DNA from: Colias croceus
Taxonomy: Eukaryota; Arthropoda; Insecta; Lepidoptera; Pieridae
Direction of reading: 5' to 3'
Assembly: GCF_905220415.1 (NCBI RefSeq)
Contig: NC_059558.1
Span: 8,320,501-8,384,500, forward strand
DNA: 64,000 nucleotides
The first letter of the stretch is position 1; the number at the start of each line of letters is the position of its first letter. Positions 36,553 to 45,982 of the stretch are shown piece after piece. The position numbers and the translations under genes were made by a program. The notes beneath the pieces are model-generated. The model saw only the letters and a program-made list of their open reading frames with translations. It did no database searches and was not told where the DNA came from.

Positions 36553-37170
36553 TTAAATTTCAACAAACTGTAAGTCCTTATGTTTACTGTAAAATTCATC
36601 TAGATACTTTTTAAACGCTGGTTGATTGGGCCAAAGGCACGACGCTTGCTGGTTGAGGGGGCTCTGCGTGTTGGGTTCGGCCAGCAAGCTCTGAATGGAC
36701 AGTAACACTGTGCGTACGTCATACAATGCTGTCCATTTGTCCTTCAGAATGTCTAAACAAATTAAGCCACAGGTGTCCACGTTTGGGTGAAAACACGGTG
36801 TGATAAATTTCACTAAAGGCGGAGCGTACGGATATGAATTGGGGAATTCGAGAGACAGTTTGTACTTGTGACCCGCGTATACCGTGTCTAAGGGGCCGTT
36901 AATCGTTCCTATCCATTTGAACAAGTTTTCACTTTCTGGAAACGCTGATATGCCTTTGTCTGCGCACCTCATCAGTTCCATGAGCTCTTTTTGCAATCTA
37001 CGAAACAAATAAGCGAGTTAGAAATAATTTTGAGTTGTACAAAGTAGAAGTTGATAAATGAAAACTTACCGTTTGCTTACGGCGTGATTGTCTTTTAATT
37101 TTATCGTGTCCTCATTTTGTTTGGGGTGATTTGATGATGATGCATAGTGTGGATTAATATTCTGCGCCAT
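36553..37170 (-). CDS. vih: UBE2C / vihar ubiquitin-conjugating enzyme
   Basis: This E2 enzyme works with the anaphase-promoting complex to ubiquitinate cyclins and securin during mitotic exit. Two exons on the minus strand: 37170-37070 and 36997-36553, joined at CG|A to give 181 residues (human UBE2C 179). Exon 1 encodes the short extension MAQNINPHYASSSNHP.. with HAVSKR at its end. Exon 2 holds the UBC fold: LQKELMELMRCADKGISAFP, the HPN motif at 104-106, and the catalytic cysteine Cys114 in GLICLDILKDKW, the same number as in human UBE2C. The W in SCLWPNQPAFKKYL is also typical. A DIRS retrotransposon ends about 350 bp upstream of the start codon, so it may affect the promoter. Confidence 0.96.
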
Positions 37171-37567
37171 AGTATTTAATAAAATTGAAATTATTTATCA
37201 CCCGTCGTCTGTTATAACGAGACTACTTCCTGTTAAATTTTAAAAAGCTCCAATTTTATTGGATATCTCCTTTTGACAGACGTATTGAAATGGTGGTCAA
37301 TTAAACTAACCATAGATATAAAAAATCAATTCTTTATTTTAAATTTTGGCTATGGAAATGAAACCTTATTAAAATTATAAATTGTATTAATATAAATTAT
37401 TGCTGTATTAAACTAATAAATATCTGTTATTTTAGTTGTGCAAATTATTCCTTACATGTTTATTTTGTTCCTTTCTCGGGTTGGGACTAACGATTTTTTA
37501 AGTGTGTTTTGATAATAAGTAATAGAGAGTTTTACCAACAAATAAAACTTACCTATTATTTTTTCTT

Positions 37568-37733
37568 CAATATCCGGAATCCATCTTGAGTCAAGCACCC
37601 CCTCTTTGTGCCTTGAGTCAGCGTTTCCCCTACCTCTCCGCTGGTGGCGCCCTCTATCGTACGGTTTTGGTACTACTTACAAGTAATCTGTGCTTACAAG
37701 GCGCCTGAGCACCGGGTGAAGTCTCGTCATTAT
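37568..37733. repeat. Left inverted terminal repeat of the second DIRS element
   Basis: It starts CAATATCCGGAATCCATCTT and ends GTCTCGTCATTAT. It matches the reverse complement of 42262-42410 base for base apart from an extra 17 bp (AAGTAATCTGTGCTTAC) after TACTACTTAC. Confidence 0.92.
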
Positions 37734-37765
37734 GGCACTCATGATGCACCAGGTAGACATTACCT

Positions 37766-37864
37766 GGATTCCGGATATTGAAGAAAAAATAATAGGTAAG
37801 TTTTATTTGTTGGTAAAACTCTCTATTATTTGTTTCGTATCAATATCCGGAATCCATCTTGAGT
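37766..37864. repeat. Internal complementary region of the second DIRS element
   Basis: GGATTCCGGATATTGAAG.. is the reverse complement of the left end, and ..CGTATCAATATCCGG is that of the right end; the join is CTCTATTATTTG. It is 99 bp, the same length as in the first DIRS element. TGTTTGTTATCACCTGGTG follows shortly after. Confidence 0.92.
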
Positions 37865-38045
37865 GATTTGTTTGTTATCACCTGGTGCGCAAGCTATGTC
37901 TTATGTACATAGCTTGTAATAGACGCTATAATGTGTATGTAATAGAAATAATAAACATTGAATGTTTAATACACTATTTATTCTTACTAATCAACATACA
38001 ATGTGAATATACAATCTTTAATTTTATTTACTTAATATTTTAATT

Positions 38046-39050
38046 TTAAACAGGATCAAAATAATTAGACAATGATACCGATTCATTACAATTAAACCTA
38101 TTATAATCAATCAATTCTTTTTGGTAATAGTTCTGGAAAGTATGTATTGCCTTCCAATTACCTGTTTCAAGAATTTTATCTATTGAAAAATTTTCTACCC
38201 AATTTAAAGAGGCTACAGCAGATCTTATAGAACCTGGAGAAGCCTCTATACCAGCCTCTTTCAAAAGGGATTTTATCCAGCCGCCAATAATAGTTCTAGA
38301 TGCAGGCTTAGATTCACCTCTAGCTGTGATGAAAAGATGATTAATGTTATTTCGACGCTGTAGTGTTATTTTCAACAATTGTCTTATCCAAAAAATCAAG
38401 TTAAAGTTCTTAATAGGGTGTTCTCTAAGCCTCCACCCAGACTGCCTATGATTAATACTATCAGTCTTAGAACCAAAAGCTGGCCAGAATACAATTGAAT
38501 TATTTTCATCCACTAAACTGTCACTGTCAATGCGAAGTAAAGTAAGGTCATGAACTCTACGACCAGAGGCTAGTAATAATAAAGTAGATGTAAGCCTAGA
38601 AACCTGATAAATATTATTTTCATCTATACTATGTGAAGCAATATAATCTAGCAACTTTTTTGGATTCCAAATAGGCGGTTTTACAGGTTTATTTCGAGCA
38701 ACAGATATAGCTTTAAGCATGTGCTTTATGAAAAAATTTGATGACATGTCAATATTAGTAGAAACACTAGTAAATGTTGAAATAACTGATTTGTGTACTA
38801 ATATAGTTCTATATGCAAGTCCAACATCGCAATGTAAATGTGCCAGGTATCGCGCCACCTGATCGGCACTCGGACATTTAAAATTAATTAAATTTGACTC
38901 ACACCATTTCTTCCATCTAACCCATGCCGATTTGTAAGTATTCAATGTTGAGCTTCGCCAACTGGACATTAAAAGTTCTTGTTCCTGATTCGTCCAACCT
39001 GCTAATATTTCTTGCCACCCGACATCAACCAGGCTTCCAATTGCAGGTCT
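38046..39050 (-). CDS. DIRS tyrosine recombinase (YR)
   Basis: The recombinase cuts and joins DNA to integrate the circular element. The frame is open from 40856 to 38046 (936 codons), but upstream of about 39050 it only shadows the RT frame. The real domain is the last ~330 residues. Seen: the SAM-like N domain (SSTLNTYKSAWVRWKKWCES, then SADQVARYLAHL), the first catalytic arginine in LLASGRRVHDLTLL, a second arginine in PGSIRSAVASLNW, and the nucleophile region GNWKAIHTFQNYYQKEL. The usual histidine of the HxxR motif appears to be glycine here. The YR frame equals the gag frame; the RT frame is shifted. Confidence 0.88.
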   Translation of the reverse strand, partial: RPAIGSLVDVGWQEILAGWTNQEQELLMSSWRSSTLNTYKSAWVRWKKWCESNLINFKCPSADQVARYLAHLHCDVGLAYRTILVHKSVISTFTSVSTNIDMSSNFFIKHMLKAISVARNKPVKPPIWNPKKLLDYIASHSIDENNIYQVSRLTSTLLLLASGRRVHDLTLLRIDSDSLVDENNSIVFWPAFGSKTDSINHRQSGWRLREHPIKNFNLIFWIRQLLKITLQRRNNINHLFITARGESKPASRTIIGGWIKSLLKEAGIEASPGSIRSAVASLNWVENFSIDKILETGNWKAIHTFQNYYQKELIDYNRFNCNESVSLSNYFDPV

Positions 39051-41047
39051 TGTACTTGTGGTGGGTGTACACCCGTTGTCGTGTCGATTAACACCTGTGC
39101 TAGATCTGGAATGAGATAAGGATGATCCAGCGCTCTCCGCTGTACATCTGCCCGCCAAAACGCTTTGTGCCATTTGGGGGCAATCAGAATGTACCTCCCC
39201 GTAGCTTCGTTCAGGTGATGTAGGACTGTCGGGATGAGATTTGGCGGGGGAAACAACCACCCTAGACTGTAATTCCACTGGTGACAAAAGGCGTTGTGAT
39301 GCTGCGCCATGGGGTCTTGCAAGTCCACTGTCACATAGTTTGGGATCACATGAGCTGACGTTGAGGCAAAGAGATCTATTACTGGAGTTCCCCACCTTCG
39401 AAATATCTTCATCGTGGCAGGTGGTAGCAGATGCCATTCGGGACAAGGTTTTTGACGAGACAGAGCGTCCACTTCGGCGTTGTACCTGCCCGGAAAGTAT
39501 TGCGCTTGAAGGTGAATGTTGAGCCCGTCCAAAATCGCCAGAAGCTGTCGAGTTAAATTTAGAAGCTTTTTTGATTTTGTCCCGCCTTCCTTGTTTATGT
39601 ATGCCACGACTGTTCGATTGTCCGTTTGCAGAAGAATATGAGCATCTGCTAACTGGTTCTGTTCCTGCAAAATCACTGCATATACCGCGAACATCTCCTT
39701 TTGATTGGCGTGCCACGCTAATTGGCGCACTGTCCAGTGACCGAATATGTTTTTGCCTCCTAGACAAGCCCCCCAACCGATATCCGAGGCATCCGTCGTT
39801 AAAAGATGAGTTATTGCAGGCAGATGAATTGGCGAGCTCGTCTCGATTGCGTCCTTCCACCATACCAGGTCCTCTATCACTCTTTTCGGGATTTGAATCT
39901 TGCGATAGGGATGGTTCATTGGCAGCTGTCGACTGTAACATTGCAGTGAACGACAGTGAAGTCGTCCCCTTGGAACGACGAATGCGGCGAAGTTGAGTCT
40001 CCCCATTAAGGATTGATATTGCTTTAGGGACCAACTGCCTGTTTCGATCTGTTTTTGAAGTGCTTTGCGTAGCGTTAGGCACTTCGGCACCGACAGGGAC
40101 TTTGCGTTGAGCGTTGTGTCCCAGGTAATGCCGAGAAACTCGAGGCATTGGGTCGGTACCAACACAGATTTTTCGAAATTTATGTTCAAGCCCAATAGCG
40201 ACATGATTTTGATTGTTTGAGCTATGTCGTCTGCCAGCTGATGCATGGACTGACTTGCTAGAAGATAATCGTCCAAATAGACTACGCACCTGATGCCTTT
40301 GCTCCTGAGAAACTCTGCCACCCAATTGGTCAACGTGGCAAACGTTCTTGGTGCCGAGGAGAGACCGAAGGGCAGGCACGTCATCTGCAGCAATTGGTGC
40401 CGACTTGGATCCTGGTGATAATTGAGTCTTAAGAATCTGCGATGGCGTTGACAGATAGGCACGTGAAAGTAAGCCTGGCTCAAATCCAGTTTCACCATCC
40501 AATCGGAATCCTGCAAAAAGGCTGGCACGCGAAAATGGCTGAATAATTGAAATGGCTTTGTTTTGATGAAGAAATTTAACCGCTTCAAATTGAAAATTGG
40601 ACGGTGGCTGCCGTCGGGTTTCGGTATCAAAAAGAAAGTCGAAAGGTAACTTGGAGTTGTCTCTGCTAGTTCTAATATTCCCGATTTCAACATGTCTTTT
40701 ATTTGTAAGGTCATGTCTGGAGACGTCTGTGTTCGATATTTTTCCATTATAAGCGAATTTGGAAATATCAGCGGCGGTTTTCGGATAAAGGGAATACATA
40801 CTCCACTTAGTAGTTTGCAAATTTGTTTTGGTGCACCAAAATTGCTCCAGACACATTGAAATTGTTTGAGACAGCCGCCGTAAAATAATTGATAGTCATT
40901 CGCGATTTTTATTTTTAAATGAAGGCCGCGATCCTTTTTCTTTTTGTTTATAACTACCCGATTTGTTTCTATTTGCGTATTTTTGTTGCCTAGATGTGCG
41001 TTTACCCTTTTTTGATGATGACGAGTTGTGTCGAAAAAAATGTTCAT
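39002..41047 (-). CDS. DIRS reverse transcriptase-RNase H
   Basis: The frame is open for 681 codons. RT motifs are intact: motif A LDLSQAYFHVPI, motif B LPFGLSSAPRTF and motif C CVVYLDDYLLAS with the YxDD aspartates. RNase H carries acidic residues in LTTDASDIGWGACL, KEMFAVYAVIL, LLQTDNRTVVAYI and NAEVDALSRQ. The first ~50 codons overlap the gag end in another frame, so translation probably starts at a later ATG (near IMEKYRTQ) or follows a frameshift. The C-terminal ~150 residues (DLFASTSAHVIPNYVTVD..) are typical of DIRS proteins after RNase H. No stop or frameshift interrupts the domains. Confidence 0.93.
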   Translation of the reverse strand: MNIFFDTTRHHQKRVNAHLGNKNTQIETNRVVINKKKKDRGLHLKIKIANDYQLFYGGCLKQFQCVWSNFGAPKQICKLLSGVCIPFIRKPPLIFPNSLIMEKYRTQTSPDMTLQIKDMLKSGILELAETTPSYLSTFFLIPKPDGSHRPIFNLKRLNFFIKTKPFQLFSHFRVPAFLQDSDWMVKLDLSQAYFHVPICQRHRRFLRLNYHQDPSRHQLLQMTCLPFGLSSAPRTFATLTNWVAEFLRSKGIRCVVYLDDYLLASQSMHQLADDIAQTIKIMSLLGLNINFEKSVLVPTQCLEFLGITWDTTLNAKSLSVPKCLTLRKALQKQIETGSWSLKQYQSLMGRLNFAAFVVPRGRLHCRSLQCYSRQLPMNHPYRKIQIPKRVIEDLVWWKDAIETSSPIHLPAITHLLTTDASDIGWGACLGGKNIFGHWTVRQLAWHANQKEMFAVYAVILQEQNQLADAHILLQTDNRTVVAYINKEGGTKSKKLLNLTRQLLAILDGLNIHLQAQYFPGRYNAEVDALSRQKPCPEWHLLPPATMKIFRRWGTPVIDLFASTSAHVIPNYVTVDLQDPMAQHHNAFCHQWNYSLGWLFPPPNLIPTVLHHLNEATGRYILIAPKWHKAFWRADVQRRALDHPYLIPDLAQVLIDTTTGVHPPQVQDLQLEAWLMSGGKKY

Positions 41048-42122
41048 TCGATTGTGAGCTTGTTGACGGTTTAGATTGATTGTGCTGATTACGAATGAAA
41101 TTATCCTTTATGCGAGGCCCTGATCGAGGTAATGCTATTAATTTTTCGGCCCCCCCAATTTTTTGGAGATAGTTTTGCACTGACTCATCATTAAATAACG
41201 TTGACGCACTTGGAGGTATTTTAAATAAAACGTCGCGGTGAAATTCCTCCGGAATTTGTTTAAGCAACGACTCGCGGCGTAAAGTAATACAGTCTGCCCG
41301 TCTGCCACAAACTATTTGTAATAAATCGTCAGTAACTTTATTGTATGCCGATTCTTTAGAAAATAACGATTCTATCTTATTAAACAATGAGTTTGGTGTT
41401 AACGACTCTTTTTCTTGACTAGCCCAATCTACTAATGATTGCAACGTTTTTTGTAATTCATCTTTTTGGCATAGTATAGCATTAGTTAAGGCTGCAAATG
41501 ACCGCTCGATTAAATAAGAACGAGGGTCCTCGCGAAGCATACCTGATTCATACCGTTTTAAAGAATCGTTTACACTCAATTCCACAAAACCGGGTGTTGT
41601 CAAATACTTCTTTTGTACATCAACAAAACGAATAGCGTACCAATCATCACGGTTAAATCGTTGTAAATTGTGCAATTTGTTTAGATAAATTTCACTTGAT
41701 TGCGAATAAATCGGATCTTTGACGGTAGTTTTTAATTCGGATAAATTTAATTGAGATGTAGACGCGCCTTCCGTACTTAGGGTAGGTGGGCGTAAATTTA
41801 AATCGCTATTCGAATGAAGCACATTTTCAACGTTCTGATTAGTAGAAAGACCGTTGGCAAACGCGGCATTTTTGGTAATTAAATCCGTTAGATATGCAAC
41901 TTGGTACGATAGCATGTTTAAGTGTTCAAAACTCACGGTTTGTTCTTCTTTACCCGACTTTTTAAACCTTTTTCGGTGCACACGTGTATCCTGTGAATCA
42001 CTGTCACTGCTCGAAGAGACGCTTTCACAATCCGAACTCGGTGGAGAAGACTGGCGACGCTTCCCAGAACCCGATTCTTTATTAACCGGTTCCTCATTGT
42101 GCTCGTAGTCCTGATTCTCCAT
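40896..42122 (-). CDS. DIRS gag-like protein
   Basis: An open frame of 408 codons begins at an ATG about 140 bp inside the right terminal repeat. It has an acidic/serine-rich start (CESVSSSSDSDSQDTRVHRK), a central helical region (DWYAIRFVDVQKKYLTTPGF.., CGRRADCITLRRESLLKQIP) and a basic C terminus rich in Lys, Arg, Ser and Gln that could bind RNA. No zinc knuckle is seen. Its position before RT identifies it as gag. Antisense open frames here are shadows. Confidence 0.85.
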   Translation of the reverse strand: MENQDYEHNEEPVNKESGSGKRRQSSPPSSDCESVSSSSDSDSQDTRVHRKRFKKSGKEEQTVSFEHLNMLSYQVAYLTDLITKNAAFANGLSTNQNVENVLHSNSDLNLRPPTLSTEGASTSQLNLSELKTTVKDPIYSQSSEIYLNKLHNLQRFNRDDWYAIRFVDVQKKYLTTPGFVELSVNDSLKRYESGMLREDPRSYLIERSFAALTNAILCQKDELQKTLQSLVDWASQEKESLTPNSLFNKIESLFSKESAYNKVTDDLLQIVCGRRADCITLRRESLLKQIPEEFHRDVLFKIPPSASTLFNDESVQNYLQKIGGAEKLIALPRSGPRIKDNFIRNQHNQSKPSTSSQSNEHFFRHNSSSSKKGKRTSRQQKYANRNKSGSYKQKEKGSRPSFKNKNRE

Positions 42123-42261
42123 AATTATAAAAAACGGAGAGGTTGCACTTTACACTTGATTTAAATTTAAATTTTAAACGTTCAAACAAAGAAACTAATT
42201 AAAATAAAAACGTAAAGTATACACTTCTAGCTGACTTGTGCACGGCACAAAGAACGACGCT

Positions 42262-42410
42262 ATAATGACGAGACTTCACCCGGTGCTCAGGCGCCTTGTA
42301 AGTAGTACCAAAACCGTACGATAGAGGGCGCCACCAGCGGAGAGGTAGGGGAAACGCTGACTCAAGGCACAAAGAGGGGGTGCTTGACTCAAGATGGATT
42401 CCGGATATTG
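42262..42410. repeat. Right inverted terminal repeat of the second DIRS element
   Basis: A 149-bp repeat that starts ATAATGACGAGACTTCACCC and ends GATTCCGGATATTG. The unique right end GATACGAAACAAATAAT follows, finishing at the AAT junction. Confidence 0.92.
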
Positions 42411-42426
42411 ATACGAAACAAATAAT

Positions 42427-43370
42427 ATTATATTATGAACAACGTAGACTGAGAAACTAATAGACAAAGGTACTCTGTAACCGCGACTGAGACAAAGATA
42501 GTTTGTCAATGTATAAGTTGAATGTTGCCACAGTATCCGAGCTCCCGGATGTTTTGGAAAGGGTAAATATTTTTAGGAGCAATTAAATAAAACCAGTTAT
42601 GAGATTTTTCTTTTGTCTTTATAATCAATTTAGTAGATACAAAAAATATAAGCAGATTGATTATTGATGACGAAACACATTTCTTACTTTTTCATTGGCT
42701 TGTTCATATTTTACAATATTTTGTGAGAATCCAATCTTTTCTACCACTTCGATCCATTAATTACGTAGGTCTGGATCATCTGGAAACAAATCGATAAACA
42801 TAGGTTAATAATAATTAATGCTCGCAGGTAGTTCAGGTTCTCTAAAATTATAAGTGTAATTTTATGTCAATCACAATTATTACTATGAGAAATAATAAAT
42901 TAAAATATGTTTTCGATGCCGAAGTCTTCCCGAAACACTGGGTTATTATGGGATTTCATATTCATTTACTTTCGAGTTTCGCCATATTGTCAAATCAATA
43001 TTTTTTTATTGATGATCGGGGTATTATTTTTCCCGACATTGGCAACACTTACTTGTTGATGTTTATAGGTTATTGAATGTAAAAATCGATATTACGCTAA
43101 TATTTTCCTTGTTTTAACGCGACTTGTTGTTACTTTAGGCTAAAGTATAAATAATCATCACTGAGAAACTATAAATAAGGACAATAAAGTCGTACTTACG
43201 CGTGAAAAGACACACCGGCAATTTTCTTCTCACTATCGCTTATACATGCAATAACACGACAACGCACCATTCTATTTACTTCGATGTCTATATTAAGATA
43301 ATTTCACCGTCTTTTCAATGTACTCGTATCGATTTTTTACTAAATAATAACCAAAATTCGAACACCAAGC
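42427..43370. other. Intergenic DNA right of the DIRS element
   Basis: No gene is supported. A minus-strand stretch near 42735-42802 resembles part of a THAP-type zinc finger (FPDDPDLRN, a stop, then WIEVVEKIG), too short to call. Confidence 0.35.
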
Positions 43371-43378
43371 ACGATGAA

Positions 43379-45303
43379 CTAAGAGCAATTAACCTATAGA
43401 GTACTTGTATCGAGCGTATACAATTTACATATATTTGTTTCTCTCTATCTAAAGAAAACGTCGTATGAAAGAATGAGACAGCTATAGACAACAAGCTACG
43501 TTTCAACATAGTCATGGCACCATTTTTACTATAGGTACGTATTTAGATAGATAGAAGGTGATAGTGATGGGATGTGCTTCAATCGATAAAATCGTGAATG
43601 TATTTTGCATTTACGGTTTCGTGAAATAATAAATAATAAAAAAACAAAACTTATAATTAATTTCAGTTGAATACATTATTTGTTTAATCCTACGTATATA
43701 ATAAATGCGAAATTATGTGAGAAGGGATGTTACTCTTTCACTGCGGAACCGATTACAATGAAATTTTGTACATACACACATAGGTTAGGTTTTATCCCGG
43801 AAATCCCACGTGAACGGGAACTGTGCAGGATTTTCTTTAAAAACGCGGGCGGAAAGTTAGTACATTATAAAAGAAATTTTAAAACTTGAAATGTAATTTA
43901 AAATAAAGAAGGAAATGATGATAAAGTTAAAGGAGTGAGGAGAAAGGCACAGTCAGCATGAAGGAATCATGCAGCATTTTAACAAGTTAATAAAAGGACA
44001 GTCTTAATGAAAACATTTTCCTAACATCCTACTAATAAATCGAAAGTTTGTGAGGATGGATGTTTGTTACTCTTTCACGCGAATACTACTAAACCGATTA
44101 CAATGAAATTTGGAAAAATTACTTTTGATCCCGTAAATCCAACAGGAATGGGAACTATGCGGGTTTTTCTTTGAAAACGCATGTATATTAAGTATGTATT
44201 TCAATAGTAGTTTCTCATCTATGAGAACTATCATTTAATCAACCGTTTAATTTTCACATAGTTACACATTTAAAGTAGGTAACTTATGTGTAAAAAATTT
44301 CAAAATAAAAATTCACTCTCTTTAATCAAATGTATTTATTATCTACAGGAACAAAAAAAAAACGTAAGCGTAAGATTGCACAATTCTTCTAGAGTATCCA
44401 TCTTGATAACACGTAGGCTCGAAATGCAGTGAACACAATATTGCAAATTGTGGCGGCGTCCAATCAACTCATGTCTCACGTTTTATACCCATTTTTTATT
44501 TAGCTCTGGAAATCTAAAACAAAATGAATTTATTAATAATCTGAAAGAGAAATTAATAAACAACAAACGAAAACTAAAACACATAGGGCAAATAAAACAA
44601 CCACGTGGTATGTTTTATTTTCCTGCGGTAAAAAATTTACATCTATTATTTGCAACAACAACTACATATAAATCTGATTTATGAAACAAAATAAATAAAT
44701 CAACGTTAATATGAAATAGATTTTTTGTCATAAATCGATAATATACGCTAGATGTGTTACAACACTACGGTGGTAAACAAAATGCCAAACGTGATATTAT
44801 TGTGACGTTTTTTAAAAATTATTTCATTATTTTATATTCCACAACCCCATAAAGTGGGTAAATGTTACAGTTACAACATAAAATTACGAAAAAGCGCTTG
44901 ATAAAACCTTCAAATAGGTTTAAAACATAAATATTTATCAATTTGCTGAAAATCACTTACCGATGGAAAGATATTTTTACATTGTTTTTATCCAAAACTC
45001 CCATTCGACTAGTGATAGCCGGTTGCTAAACATACAATAGTTATTTTAGCACACTGACAAATAAAAAGAAACACTGTACACTTTATATTTTCTAAATATT
45101 TCGTTAAAAACACTTGACGCACTGAGCCCACCAGCTGGTTGGAAAACAAACTGACTGCCGGCGCGCTACGTTTGAAGACAGTGCAGATACTCTATCGCTA
45201 TCTCAATCTGGCTTATGCTGTTATTGACTAAGAGTAAGTAGATTAGAAAATATGTATTTTGTTCTGTCTTAATAAAAGAACTCTATAGGTTAATTGCTCT
45301 TAG
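43379..45303. mobile_element. 1.9-kb DNA transposon with 8-bp target duplication
   Basis: Perfect 23-bp terminal inverted repeats (CTAAGAGCAATTAACC.. at the left, its reverse complement ..GGTTAATTGCTCTTAG at the right) are flanked by ACGATGAA at 43371-43378 and 45304-45311. An 8-bp duplication suggests a hAT or P-like element, but the ends lack the usual CA start. No transposase is recognised; a 78-codon frame at 44448-44684 has no motif. Two retroelement-tail repeats are nested inside. Confidence 0.8.
43676..44190 (+). repeat. Two nested copies of a retroelement-like tail
   Basis: Positions 43676-43870 and 44025-44190 share ATCCTAC.(A)TA..TAAAT.CGAA, GTTACTCTTTCAC and AACCGATTACAATGAAATTT. 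These resemble the widespread RTE-type LINE 3' tail of Lepidoptera. They lie inside the element at 43379-45303. Confidence 0.5.
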
Positions 45304-45937
45304 ACGATGAAGGCACGAACTGTCAAAGTTTGTTTCGCAACTCAAGTTGCGGATCTTGAAAAACAGGTTACACACTAAGGGACAAAAAATTGGGTATTTG
45401 TGTCTTTGTCTTATGCATTTGTTATGGTATTTTCGCTCTCTTTCTTGTGTAAGTGAGAAAGGTATCGTCATTGGGTCTATTAGTTACTCTGTCTACGATG
45501 AACAACGGCTTTATCAAAATGCAAACAGTTAAAAAAAGATACGTAATCCATGTAAATACTAAATATTTTTAACTATTAATATAATATGTATAATGAATTC
45601 GTTTTCGCTTAAATCATGCTATAATTTTTCTAATATAAACTAATGCTTATTATAATAATATGAGGATCATATTCGTTGTAAATACATAGTTATTAATAAT
45701 GTAAAAGCTTAGAGTATATATACTATCTATTGTAATATATACTCTTAAGTGTAAAAGTTATTCATTATTGTTTATTTTGTTTTATTATGTACGTTAAAAT
45801 TTATTTCCGACTTTCACTTTCTCTTAAATCTATCTTTAATAGACCGTGAAATTAAAAAAAAGAAAGAATCAAAGCCGTTGATTGTATAACCGAATCTATA
45901 AAAGAATACTGTCGAAGCCGCGTTTTTGTAGTATGTG

Positions 45938-45945
45938 TATAAAAG
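45938..45945 (+). promoter_or_regulatory. TATA box of the small secreted peptide gene
   Basis: TATAAAAG lies 45 bp before the proposed start codon at 45983, leaving a short 5' UTR. The position supports the 12-nt first coding exon. Confidence 0.5.
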
Positions 45946-45982
45946 TTAACTAAAGTGAAGCAACCTATATATTATTTTCAAA

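Larger units (their letters stand above)
37521..42426 (-). mobile_element. DIRS-type retrotransposon with open gag, RT-RH and YR frames
   Basis: It has inverted terminal repeats at 37568-37733 and 42262-42410, an internal complementary region at 37766-37864, and AAT at both ends (37521-37523 and 42424-42426). The internal region repeats both outermost ends in reverse complement, joined at ATT (37825-37827). It carries three overlapping minus-strand frames in the order gag, RT-RNase H and tyrosine recombinase. There is no integrase and no conventional target duplication, as expected of recombinase-mediated insertion. The 149-bp repeats are identical except for one 17-bp insertion on the left. 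It is a young, possibly mobile element upstream of vihar. Confidence 0.93.

Noticed and set aside
39082..40856. The first ~600 codons of the 936-codon YR frame as protein
   Set aside because: This part overlaps the intact RT-RNase H frame and has low-complexity, Ser/Arg-rich content typical of a shadow frame; only the last ~330 codons are recombinase.
42735..42802. THAP zinc-finger-like piece on the minus strand
   Set aside because: Only about 20 residues resemble the family, with an in-frame stop and no zinc ligands visible.
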